Source of the DNA: Brooklawnia sp032229645
GTDB lineage: Bacteria; Actinomycetota; Actinomycetes; Propionibacteriales; Propionibacteriaceae
Direction of reading: 5' to 3'
DNA length: 64,000 nt
Assembly (NCBI GenBank): GCA_963722295.1
Contig: CAVRLB010000008.1
Location: 62,001 to 126,000, forward strand
Position 1 is the stretch's first letter, and each line of letters starts with the position of its first letter. Positions 1 through 7,807 of this stretch are shown here, piece by piece. The notes below the pieces were generated by a model. It was not told the DNA's origin. It worked only from the letters and a program-made list of their open reading frames with translations, and did not search any database. The translations under genes were made by a program, and so were the position numbers.

Positions 1-451
1 CCCCGACTCCGTCGGTGCCCAAGGTCTTGGCCGAAAGCGCGGCGCCGATTGCCAGTGGCGGTCCGCCGCCAACGATGCCGTTCGCGCCGAGCATGCCGAC
101 CGACAGATCGGCGATGTGCATCGATCCGCCCTTGCCGCGGCAGAGGCCTTCGTCCTTGCCAAAGATCTCGCACATCATCGGACGAACCTCGCAGCCCTTG
201 GCGAGGCAGTGGCCGTGGCCACGGTGGGTGGACGAAATGTAGTCACTCTTGCGCAGGTTGTCGCAGACGCCGACCGCGATGGCCTCTTCGCCCGCGTAGA
301 GGTGGATGAATCCGGGAATGTCGCCGGTGAGGTTCTCGATATGCAAGCGGTCCTCGAAGGCCCGGATGCGGCTCATCCGCTCGTAGGCGCCGAGAAGCTC
401 ATCATGCGGATAATCCGCAGGGCCCGGAATTTCAGTATTAGGTGCGCTCAT
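1..451 (-). CDS. acoA: Thiamine-PP-dependent dehydrogenase E1 component, alpha subunit (AcoA/PdhA-like), 3' part outside window
   Basis: The first 150 residues are visible and the C-terminus lies beyond the window start. The family decarboxylates an alpha-keto acid or acetoin with thiamine diphosphate as part of an acyl-transferring dehydrogenase complex in the cytosol. Visible family signatures are the early block IRAFEDRL, then the motifs YAGEEAIAVGV, STHRGHGH and KGGSMHI, followed by a Gly-rich GANGIVGGG segment typical of E1 alpha chains. The ATG has a GGAG ribosome binding site 7 bases upstream. The gene diverges from a GAF-domain regulator of the AcoR type, which favours an acetoin dehydrogenase over pyruvate or branched-chain keto acid dehydrogenase. 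Without the C-terminus and the beta and E2 genes the substrate is inference. Confidence 0.85.
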   Translation of the reverse strand, partial: MSAPNTEIPGPADYPHDELLGAYERMSRIRAFEDRLHIENLTGDIPGFIHLYAGEEAIAVGVCDNLRKSDYISSTHRGHGHCLAKGCEVRPMMCEIFGKDEGLCRGKGGSMHIADLSVGMLGANGIVGGGPPLAIGAALSAKTLGTDGVG

Positions 452-714
452 CTGATATCTCCATCGACTCGTGTGAGGCCCCCGCTGTGCGCGGGTTTGA
501 TGAGGCTAGCCGCTGGGTGTCGGCCCGACCAGAGCGGCCGTCCGATGCCGCCAGCGAAACCGACGCTGACTATGTCTAACGCGCTGGTGTCACGAACTGC
601 AACGTCGCTCCGCCCGGTGCCCGCTGGCGAGTTCCTGCCGCCCGCAACAGGGGACATGCTTGGATCCAGGCCGTAAGCTGGAGACCACCGACAATGACGC
701 CGAGGTGAACTTTC

Positions 715-1881
715 ATGGTCTCCTACGACGTGGCATTCGTGCCATCGGACGAGAAGTCGCACCGTCAGGTGCTGGCGCGGATTCATGCTGCCTGGTGCAG
801 TGGCGAGCGTCCGCCCGCGCAGCCGCGGCCGGTCATTGAACAGTCGTGGCTTCGGATGAAACGCAGCGGCGTGAATCCGGCGAAGGAGCCTGCGGAGATC
901 GCCGACCGGCCGAGCGGTGAGGATGCTCCGATCCTGGCGGTGCTGCCCCTCGTGAAGGGCATGCTCGAACCGCTGCTCGACGACGACGTACTGCTGGTGC
1001 TGGCCGATGAGCGCGGCACGGTGCAGTGGCGCGGTGGCGGAAGAAAGATGATGCAAAGCGCCGACCGGCTGGCCTTCCAGCCCGGGCGCCGGTGGTCGGA
1101 GCAGGCCGTCGGTACCAACGCGATCGGAACAGCGCTCAGCGCCGGGATCCCCGTCCATGTGCATGCGGCTGAGCATTTCTGCATCAGCCACCATGGCTGG
1201 AGCTGCGCCGCGGCCCCGGTGGTGGATCCGCGCTCCGGGCGGCCGTTGGGAGTCATCGATCTGTCGTTTCCGGTGGGAGAGGCGAACCCGATGGCGGTGG
1301 CGCTGGTCGCCAGCATCGCGCGTCAGATCGGTGTCGAGTTGAAGGAGACCCACCGGCGGGAGCTACGCAGGATGGCCGCCTCGGCGCGCACGCCGGCAGC
1401 GGGGCAGTGGGCCCTGGTCGACCATTGGGGTTGGGTCGCGGCCAGCGGTGGGATCGCCGCCGCGGACCGCATCCGGCTGCCGGGCATGCCGCTCGACGGG
1501 TTCAGCGTCGACGGGCTCGGGCTGGTTCGCGCGGAACCGCTGCACGGCGGCTGGCTGCTGCGTCCGGCGGCATCGAGTGGCACGTCCGTGCAGCTGGAGT
1601 TGACGCTGTCGGCGCACCGCTGCTGGTTCACGATCCGGGGCTCAGGCGCCGAAACCATCCACGAATTGCAGGGACGCCGCGCGTCGGTGGTGTCGTGGCT
1701 CGCCGATCACAGCGGTGGGGTGAGCGGCCGTGAGTTGGCCGAAGCCATCTATGGCCGCCCGGACGCTCTGGCTGCGGTGCGCGCCGAGATCAGTCGCATC
1801 AATCGGGAACTCGGCACGGTCGTGCATTCGCGTCCCTATCGGCTGGCCGAGAGTATCCAGGTGATCGACCGGCGTACGTAA
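715..1881 (+). CDS. GAF-domain transcriptional regulator, AcoR-like, without a sigma-54 AAA+ domain
   Basis: 388 residues. The N-terminal part (about 40-205) matches the sensory region of acetoin/glycerol-metabolism activators: the signature VGTNAIGTAL, the HHGWSCAAAPV block and a DLSFP segment all lie in the GAF fold. The residues after about 210 contain no Walker motifs and no GAFTGA loop, so this is not a sigma-54 activator. Instead the last ~60 residues look like a winged helix (SGRELAEAIYG, AEISRINRELG). This shortened architecture is common in actinobacteria. A GAGGTGA ribosome binding site precedes the ATG. It diverges from the E1 alpha gene at 1-451 and probably controls that operon; the ligand is not evident. 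Confidence 0.8.
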   Translation: MVSYDVAFVPSDEKSHRQVLARIHAAWCSGERPPAQPRPVIEQSWLRMKRSGVNPAKEPAEIADRPSGEDAPILAVLPLVKGMLEPLLDDDVLLVLADERGTVQWRGGGRKMMQSADRLAFQPGRRWSEQAVGTNAIGTALSAGIPVHVHAAEHFCISHHGWSCAAAPVVDPRSGRPLGVIDLSFPVGEANPMAVALVASIARQIGVELKETHRRELRRMAASARTPAAGQWALVDHWGWVAASGGIAAADRIRLPGMPLDGFSVDGLGLVRAEPLHGGWLLRPAASSGTSVQLELTLSAHRCWFTIRGSGAETIHELQGRRASVVSWLADHSGGVSGRELAEAIYGRPDALAAVRAEISRINRELGTVVHSRPYRLAESIQVIDRRT

Positions 1882-2221
1882 CCACGATGTGCCGTTTCAA
1901 AGTGAGGAGGCAGCTCCGTCAGCGGCTGGGAGTGATGGCCGGAGACGGGGATGCGGTCGTCGGGTTCGCCTGCTCAATCTTCGCCATCTGCTTATCCCAT
2001 AGAGCGCGCAGGTCATCGGCGGATGGCGGTTCGGGGGTCTCTTGATCGATGCGGATCATGACAGATCATCGCGGAGCTGGTGAAGCTTGCGAAGCAGATG
2101 CGGGACGAATCCACCCGCCCGACGCCGAAGGAGAAGGCGTCGAGTTGGCCCTCGAGCAAGCCGAGCTATTCGCGTCCAACGGAGCTTCGACTGCGTCATG
2201 AGGCCGAGCGCCGAGTGAGTG
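1882..2221. other. Gene-poor spacer with decayed sequence
   Basis: No intact gene of convincing family is seen. A 46-codon frame on the minus strand (1919-2059, ATG start) has no recognisable domain. A plus-strand stretch at 2062-2201 looks like the end of a restriction subunit and is listed separately. The area joins the GAF regulator to a toxin-antitoxin pair and looks like the edge of an accessory patch. Confidence 0.4.
2062..2201 (+). pseudogene. Possible remnant of the C-terminus of a type I restriction subunit (HsdR)
   Basis: Directly after an in-frame TGA the sequence reads IIAELVKLAKQMRDE. Moving one frame within the next ~20 bases it continues GEGVELALEQAELFAS and reaches a TGA at 2199-2201. 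This resembles the C-terminal DUF3387 pattern of HsdR proteins (E-L-x-x-L-A-K-x-x-R, then G-E, then E-x-L-A-F-Y). The fragment is about 45 codons, has a frameshift and lacks any upstream domain, so it would be a relic. The resemblance is short and based on memory of the family; a chance match cannot be excluded. Confidence 0.3.
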
Positions 2222-2875
2222 TCAGAAGGGATTCAGAGTCCGCATGCGCGCGGCCCAGTAGTCCTCGATTGTCTTTCGCGGAACGGGCAGACCCGGATCA
2301 TCGACAACATCGTCCATATAGCCGAGGCCGCGTAGCAGATGAGCAATTGCGGCGTCGGGCACCTTTGGCTGGTACCGCTGAATGAATAATTCCAGCCCGT
2401 TTTCCACGCTGATGTCAGTCTGTTGTTCGATCGTCATGATGTCGAAGTAGTCCCGCAGCGCTCCGCGGTCCCCGATGACCTTGAGTTTGGTCGCCATCAG
2501 ATCAGGGACGGATGCGATACGGATTCCGGCGAGGACGGCGGGTGCCTCCACATTGCGTTGAGAGCTGGCCTCAAGAAATTGGATCTTGGTACGGTCGAAG
2601 ATGCCATTCAGCGTCCCGGTTGCCAGCAGTGTCGGGGCGAAGCTTCCCAATTCCGATAGTCGCGCCGCGAGTTGATCCACGTCGAATTCGCGCTCGGTGA
2701 AGAAGTCCAGGTCTCGCGAAATGCGGTGCTTGAGATGAACGGCAAGCGCCGTACCACCTGCCAGATATGCGCACTCAGGGACAGCCGGGATGATCGTCGC
2801 CCATGCCTCGGCTGTCCCACGCGGAAGAATCTCTCGAATGGACGCCAGGTCGCGGTTGACGCTTGACTCAGGCAT
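2222..2875 (-). CDS. Nucleotidyltransferase AbiEii/AbiGii-type toxin
   Basis: 217 residues. The family is the toxin half of type IV toxin-antitoxin systems, DNA polymerase beta-like nucleotidyltransferases reported to act on tRNA or other nucleic acid. Key motifs are visible: GGTALAVHLKHR followed by SRDLDFF near residues 40-60, and the later DLMATKLKVIGDRGALRDYFD block, which carries the family's D-x-x-A-x-K and R-D-x-x-D residues. The start is the ATG that overlaps the stop of the upstream gene by 8 bases, which implies translational coupling. Length fits the shorter members of the family. The partner upstream is the likely antitoxin. Confidence 0.85.
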   Translation of the reverse strand: MPESSVNRDLASIREILPRGTAEAWATIIPAVPECAYLAGGTALAVHLKHRISRDLDFFTEREFDVDQLAARLSELGSFAPTLLATGTLNGIFDRTKIQFLEASSQRNVEAPAVLAGIRIASVPDLMATKLKVIGDRGALRDYFDIMTIEQQTDISVENGLELFIQRYQPKVPDAAIAHLLRGLGYMDDVVDDPGLPVPRKTIEDYWAARMRTLNPF

Positions 2876-3569
2876 CGCGGATGACCAAACGGGCGAGCGA
2901 TTTAGTTCTGGTATCGACACCGCGGATAGAAATAGCCTTCTCAATCGCTTCAGACGGCAGGTGCTGAAGTGCCCAGAACATTGCCTCACCGCCACCTGAA
3001 GTCAGCAGACGGTGAGCCACATAAGTCGCATCTTGGGGAAGGGCCAAGCTGCTTGAATCCGTGTTCCAGAACAGATGTTGGAATTTTCTGGGCAGGTGCC
3101 TGGGAGTTGGCGAACGAACCGGAGTGGGGAGCGTCGCCGATCGCGCCGCATGCAAAACCTCGTGCGGCCAAGCCCCCTCATTTCGTGCATGCCAACGGGC
3201 CACGTTCATTGCACGACCCCTGGCCTCTACCCTTGACTTGCGTTCAACGAGGTCGTGCTTCTCCAAGTCCTGCAAGATCCTGGACGCAACTGTCGGGCTT
3301 GTCCCCGACTTGGTTGCGACCGCGCGCGCTGAGGTCAGGCCTAGTGGAGAACGGATAAGTGCTGCCAAAATGAGCACCTGCTCGCGGGTCATGCCATCGG
3401 GGATGAGCGGGGTGGCTCCGATGGCTCCTGCTATGGCTGCATATGCGCCATGTGGTATCTCTCTGGCCACCCCACGTTTCGTCCGGCTGACATGAAGCTT
3501 GTCCAACTCACGATGGACGCGCGGGACGGAAATCCCAAGTCGTCGCGCCAGCTGCGCTGTCGTGTCCAT
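2868..3569 (-). CDS. Winged-helix antitoxin/regulator partner of the AbiEii toxin (AbiEi-like)
   Basis: 233 residues. The first ~30 residues form a helix-turn-helix (TTAQLARRLGISVPRVHREL) and residues about 60-110 form a second winged helix of MarR-like look (EQVLILAALIRSPLGLTSA, then TVASRILQDLEKHDLVERK). The C-terminal ~100 residues have no domain I can name. It lies immediately upstream of, and overlaps, the nucleotidyltransferase toxin, the usual order for AbiEi/AbiEii pairs where the antitoxin autorepresses the operon. No Shine-Dalgarno precedes the ATG; a -10-like TAGAAT sits at -12 to -7, pointing to a leaderless mRNA. Confidence 0.7.
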   Translation of the reverse strand: MDTTAQLARRLGISVPRVHRELDKLHVSRTKRGVAREIPHGAYAAIAGAIGATPLIPDGMTREQVLILAALIRSPLGLTSARAVATKSGTSPTVASRILQDLEKHDLVERKSRVEARGRAMNVARWHARNEGAWPHEVLHAARSATLPTPVRSPTPRHLPRKFQHLFWNTDSSSLALPQDATYVAHRLLTSGGGEAMFWALQHLPSEAIEKAISIRGVDTRTKSLARLVIRDA

Positions 3570-3573
3570 ATTG

Positions 3574-4128
3574 TTATTCTATCAGGCGAGCGACACGCGT
3601 CAGTCGTTGCGCCAGGTGGCACAGTGTCTCGAGTTGTTTGTGCATCATGATCGTGTCGCCGAGGGCCAGTATGTTGCGGCGCAGCATCGTGAACCGCCGG
3701 CCGATGGGCGAGAACCAGATCGCTGCGACGAGGAAGCGTTCGTGTTGGTCGTCCTCGATCGAGTAGCTGACAACGACATCGCCGAAGACCCTGAACCAGC
3801 CGGTGTCTGGTCGTGTGCGGAGGGTTAGCGAATGACCGGGCTCTGCGGTGACGAGCTTGAAGATGGTCATGAAGGTGTCGCCGGGCTCTATGTCGATCAT
3901 GGACGTCAGCGGCGTACGTGGGCTGCGGCGTCCGAAGTTGTCGACCCAGTCGTAGCTGTATGGGCTTCGGCGGAGCTGACACAACCATAGGTAGAGGTCA
4001 TCGGGGTGTGCGGTCGTCTTCCGGCTGCGGACGGCGCGAAGCGAGCGCGGACTATGCGGGACTCGATCGGCGGGTAGCTCGGTGGAGTCCCATCGCTGCC
4101 GATGGTGGAACGAGGAGTGCGGCCGCAT
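3574..4128 (-). CDS. SRPBCC (polyketide cyclase/START-like) family protein
   Basis: 184 residues. The block WLCQLRRSPYSYDWVDNFGR followed by RSPRTP and, later, PGDTFMTIFKLV is the pattern of a family of actinobacterial SRPBCC proteins, which form a hydrophobic ligand cavity. The ligand is unknown. The ATG has GGAG nine bases upstream. It lies just upstream of the toxin-antitoxin pair on the same strand, and its 3' end abuts that promoter. The N-terminal ~35 residues are Arg/Ser/His-rich and could be non-native if translation starts later. Confidence 0.6.
   Translation of the reverse strand: MRPHSSFHHRQRWDSTELPADRVPHSPRSLRAVRSRKTTAHPDDLYLWLCQLRRSPYSYDWVDNFGRRSPRTPLTSMIDIEPGDTFMTIFKLVTAEPGHSLTLRTRPDTGWFRVFGDVVVSYSIEDDQHERFLVAAIWFSPIGRRFTMLRRNILALGDTIMMHKQLETLCHLAQRLTRVARLIE
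3576..3603 (-). promoter_or_regulatory. Likely leaderless promoter of the toxin-antitoxin pair
   Basis: On the minus strand TAGAAT ends 6 bases before the ATG at 3569. A CTGACG (-35-like) lies 16 bases further upstream. The absence of a ribosome binding site supports transcription starting at the ATG. Confidence 0.45.
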
Positions 4129-4214
4129 GATTCAGGGCTCCAGAAATTCGGTGACGATGGTGCGGTAAGGGTCGTCCGCACTATTGATCAGGTGACACGC
4201 GCGCTACCCAGCCC

Positions 4215-6125
4215 TCACAGCTGGACCGGGTATGCCGGGTGCGGAATCTCGGGCTTGATCTGTTCGGTGACGAAGATGTCGTACCAGAGCATGAAGACCA
4301 GTAGCGTCCAGATTTGGCGGGAGTTGTCGGCCTGGCCCTTGCGGTGGGCGTCCAACATCTCCAACGCGGCGCGGGGGTCGATGAACTCGGTCGTCCCGGC
4401 ATTGGTGATGATCTCGCGGGCCCACTGATAGCCGTAGTCATCGCGCAAATAGACGCGAACAGGCACCGGGAAGCCGAGCTTCTTGCGGTTCAGCACGTGG
4501 GCCGGCACGACCGGCTCGAGCGCCTTGCGCATGGCGACCTTTGACTGGTTGCGGGTGATTTTCTGGCCGATGGGGATATGCCTGGCGACCTCGAAGACCT
4601 CCTTGTCGAGGAACGGCACCCGCAGTTCGAGCGAGTTGGCCATCGTGACCTTGTCGGCCTTCACCAAGATGTCGCCGCGTAGCCATGTGAACAGGTCGAG
4701 ATGCTGCATCCGGGCTACCGGGTCCCAGCCCTTCGACAGTTCGTAGATCGGGTCGGTGATGTCGCGGAACGAGCTGGGTGTGTAGTCGCGTAGCACTGCT
4801 TCTACCTGTGACTCGCGGAAGTTGCGCGCGTTGCCGTAGTAGCGCTGCTCCAGATCGATTGAGCCGCGCTCCAGCAGGCTCTTGCCACGGAATCCCTGGG
4901 GGAGCACCCGGCTGACCGCGGCCAGGCCCTTGCGCAGCGGGTTGGGCAGCGCGGTGAGCGGACGCAGACTCAGTGGTTCGCGGTAGATGTTGTAACCGCC
5001 GAACAGCTCGTCCGCGCCCTCACCCGAGAGCACGACCTTCACATGTTTGCGGGCCTCGCGCGCCACGAAGTAGAGCGGCACCAGGGCGGGGTCGGCAACC
5101 GGATCGTCCAAATACCAGACGATCAGCGGCAGAGTCTCGCAGAGCTCGGTCTCGCTGACGGTCTTGACGAAGTGCTTGACGCCGATGGCCTCGGCCGACT
5201 CGGCCGCTACATCGACCTCTGAGTAGCCCTCGCGCTCGAAACCGGTGGTGAAGGTCAGCAGATCGGGGTTGTACTTCTTCGCCAGCGCGGCGATGGCGGT
5301 CGAATCGATGCCGCCCGACAGGAACGAACCGACCGTCACATCGGCGCGCATGTGCTTGGACACCGAATCGTCCAGCACCTCGAGAATCTGCGCGTAGAGT
5401 TCGGCCTCTGCCTCGGGTCCATTCACCTTGGTGGGGGCGAAACGAGGCCGGAAGTAGCGGCTGGTGGTCAGCTCACCGTCGCGCAGCGTGAAGCTGGTGC
5501 CCGACTCGATGCGGCGCAGATGCGCGTCCGCGGACTCCGGCTCCGGCACATACTGCAGGACGAGGTAGTGCCGCAGTGCGTCCATGTCGACCTCGGCCGG
5601 CCCGGTCAGCGCCCGCAGACTCTTAGCCTCGGACGAGAACCCGAACCCGTCGCCGGTGTCGGCCAGGTAGAGCGGCTTGATGCCGAACCAGTCGCGGGCC
5701 CCGAACGCGGTCGTGGTTTCGGTGTCCCAGATGATGAAGGCGAACATGCCGCGCAACTGCTTGACCCAGCCGGGACCGTGATAATGGTAGCCGGCCAGGA
5801 TCGCTTCGCCGTCGCCCGAGGTGTGGAAGACCGCGTGGTCGTCGGCGGACAGCCGGGCGCGAAGCTCGACGTAGTTGTAGATCTCGCCGTTGAAGACCAT
5901 CGCGTAGCGCTCCGGATTCTCCGGCGGGCCCCAGCGCAGCGGCTGGTTGGAGCCTTCGATATCGATGATGCTCAGCCGGTTGAAGCCGAAGACCGCTCGG
6001 TCGTCATGCCAGACCGCGGTGTCGTCCGGCCCTCGATGACGTTCGCAGACCATGCCTTCGGCTACTTGGCCGACCCGCGCCTCGTCGAGTGCGCCGGTCG
6101 AGATGAAGCCCATCAAGCCACACAT
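4215..6125 (-). CDS. asnB: Asparagine synthase (glutamine-hydrolysing)
   Basis: 636 residues. AsnB converts aspartate, glutamine and ATP into asparagine, glutamate, AMP and PPi. The N-terminus is MCGLMGF, so Cys2 is available as the glutaminase nucleophile after Met removal. The class II amidotransferase domain spans about residues 2-210 (RLSIIDIEGSNQPL, NGEIYNY, GDGEAIL). The synthetase domain follows with the pyrophosphate loop SGGIDSTAIAAL near residue 268 and SGEGADELFGGY downstream. Length is normal. It is divergent from the transcarboxylase operon across a 157-base spacer. An asparagine synthase-like protein for another amide transfer is possible but no unusual context supports it. Confidence 0.93.
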   Translation of the reverse strand: MCGLMGFISTGALDEARVGQVAEGMVCERHRGPDDTAVWHDDRAVFGFNRLSIIDIEGSNQPLRWGPPENPERYAMVFNGEIYNYVELRARLSADDHAVFHTSGDGEAILAGYHYHGPGWVKQLRGMFAFIIWDTETTTAFGARDWFGIKPLYLADTGDGFGFSSEAKSLRALTGPAEVDMDALRHYLVLQYVPEPESADAHLRRIESGTSFTLRDGELTTSRYFRPRFAPTKVNGPEAEAELYAQILEVLDDSVSKHMRADVTVGSFLSGGIDSTAIAALAKKYNPDLLTFTTGFEREGYSEVDVAAESAEAIGVKHFVKTVSETELCETLPLIVWYLDDPVADPALVPLYFVAREARKHVKVVLSGEGADELFGGYNIYREPLSLRPLTALPNPLRKGLAAVSRVLPQGFRGKSLLERGSIDLEQRYYGNARNFRESQVEAVLRDYTPSSFRDITDPIYELSKGWDPVARMQHLDLFTWLRGDILVKADKVTMANSLELRVPFLDKEVFEVARHIPIGQKITRNQSKVAMRKALEPVVPAHVLNRKKLGFPVPVRVYLRDDYGYQWAREIITNAGTTEFIDPRAALEMLDAHRKGQADNSRQIWTLLVFMLWYDIFVTEQIKPEIPHPAYPVQL

Positions 6126-6282
6126 CGGATACCTACCGTCCTGCCGACCCCGGATGATCGACCGCCAGGTACGGTACCCGACAGCCTCCTAAGACAGTAT
6201 CGCCGAGTATCGCAACAAAGGGTGGTCAAACCATTTGGCCCCCCGGCATTCGCGCTCGCAACAGGCATGACAGAATCGCCTC

Positions 6283-7794
6283 ATGAGTCCGCGACAAATT
6301 GAGGTCTCCGAACCCCGCGAGATTGGTATCACTGAGCTGGTGCTGCGCGACGGCCACCAGAGCCTGCTGGCCACCCGTATGGCCATGGAAGACATGGTCG
6401 ACGCTTGCGCAGATATTGACGCTGCCGGCTACTGGTCAGTCGAGTGTTGGGGCGGGGCAACCTATGACAGTTGTATCCGTTTCCTGAATGAAGATCCGTG
6501 GGAGCGCCTGCGGACCTTCCGTAAGCTGCTGCCGAACAGCCGCCTGCAGATGCTGCTGCGTGGGCAGAATCTGCTCGGCTACCGCCACTACGAGGACGAG
6601 GTCGTTGATCGCTTCGTCGATAAGTCGGCCGAGGCCGGCATGGATGTCTACCGTGTCTTCGACGCGATGAACGATCCGCGCAACCTTGAGCGAGCCATGG
6701 CTGCCGTGAAGAAGGTCGGCAAGCACGCCCAGGGCACTATCTGCTACACCATCTCCCCGGTCCATACCGTGGAGGGCTACGTCAAGCTCGCTGGTCAGCT
6801 GCTCGACATGGGTGCCGATTCGATCGCCTTCAAGGACATGGCCGCACTGCTCAAGCCGCAGCCTGCCTACGACATCGTCAAGGGCATCAAGGACACCTAT
6901 GGCACCGATGTGCAGATCAACGTGCACTGCCACTCCACCACCGGTGTCACCCAGGTTGCGCTGATGAAGGCCATCGAGGCCGGCGCCGACGTGGTTGACG
7001 CGTCGGTCAGTTCGATGTCGCTCGGCCCGGGCCACAACCCGACCGAGTCCGTGGTCGAGATGCTCGAGGGCACCGGATACACCGCCAATATCGACATGGA
7101 TCGCGTCTACAAGGTGCGCGATCACTTCAAGAAGATTCGCCCGAAGTACGCCGAGTTCGAGTCGAAGACCCTGGTCGACACCAAGATCTTCTCCTCGCAG
7201 ATCCCCGGCGGCATGCTGTCGAACATGGAGTCTCAGCTGCGCGCACAGGGCGCTGCCGACCGCGTGGACGAGGTCATGGCCGAGGTTCCGGTTTGCCGCA
7301 AGGACGCCGGATTCCCGCCGCTGGTTACTCCTTCGTCCCAGATCGTGGGCACTCAGGCCGTCTTCAACGTCCTGATGGGCGACTACAAGGTCATGACCGG
7401 TGAGTTCGCCGATATGATGCTCGGCTACTACGGCGCTTCGCCCGCCGAGCGCAATCCGGAGGTCATCGCCAAGGCGCAGGAGCAGGCCAAGAAAGAGCCG
7501 ATCACCTGCCGTCCGGCCGACCTGCTGGCCCCCGAATGGGATTCGCTGGTCGCGCAGGCGGCGGCGCTCAAGGGCTACGACGGTACCGAAGAGGACGTCC
7601 TCACCTACGCGCTCTTCCCGGGTGTCGCACCGACCTTCTTCGAAGCCCGCTCCGAGGGCCCGAAGTCTGTCGCCCGCTCCGAGGCGCAGATGAAGGCCGC
7701 CGCCGAGGGCCAGGCGAACGCTCTTGCCGGACCGATCAGCTACAACGTCACCGTCAACGGGGCAAGTCACACCGTATCCGTTGAACCGGCCTGA
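6283..7794 (+). CDS. Methylmalonyl-CoA carboxytransferase 5S subunit
   Basis: 503 residues. The 5S subunit moves the carboxyl group between carboxybiotin on the 1.3S subunit and pyruvate, making oxaloacetate in the Wood-Werkman cycle. The residues known to bind the metal in the Propionibacterium enzyme are present at the same numbers: Asp23 (LRDGHQS), Lys184 (AFKDMA, the carbamylated lysine), His215 and His217 (VHCHSTT). A TIM-barrel carboxyltransferase domain is followed by the PYC_OADA-like C-terminal region (from about residue 310). It is first in a four-gene operon; the 12S gene starts 13 bases after its stop. Confidence 0.96.
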   Translation: MSPRQIEVSEPREIGITELVLRDGHQSLLATRMAMEDMVDACADIDAAGYWSVECWGGATYDSCIRFLNEDPWERLRTFRKLLPNSRLQMLLRGQNLLGYRHYEDEVVDRFVDKSAEAGMDVYRVFDAMNDPRNLERAMAAVKKVGKHAQGTICYTISPVHTVEGYVKLAGQLLDMGADSIAFKDMAALLKPQPAYDIVKGIKDTYGTDVQINVHCHSTTGVTQVALMKAIEAGADVVDASVSSMSLGPGHNPTESVVEMLEGTGYTANIDMDRVYKVRDHFKKIRPKYAEFESKTLVDTKIFSSQIPGGMLSNMESQLRAQGAADRVDEVMAEVPVCRKDAGFPPLVTPSSQIVGTQAVFNVLMGDYKVMTGEFADMMLGYYGASPAERNPEVIAKAQEQAKKEPITCRPADLLAPEWDSLVAQAAALKGYDGTEEDVLTYALFPGVAPTFFEARSEGPKSVARSEAQMKAAAEGQANALAGPISYNVTVNGASHTVSVEPA

Positions 7795-7807
7795 GGGAGA
7801 TACCTAG

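Noticed and set aside
1919..2059. 46-codon minus-strand gene
   Set aside because: No recognisable domain and it lies in decayed sequence. Mentioned in the spacer entry only.
6436..7770. 444-codon minus-strand frame within the 5S gene
   Set aside because: Antisense shadow caused by high G+C third positions; the 5S subunit is certain.
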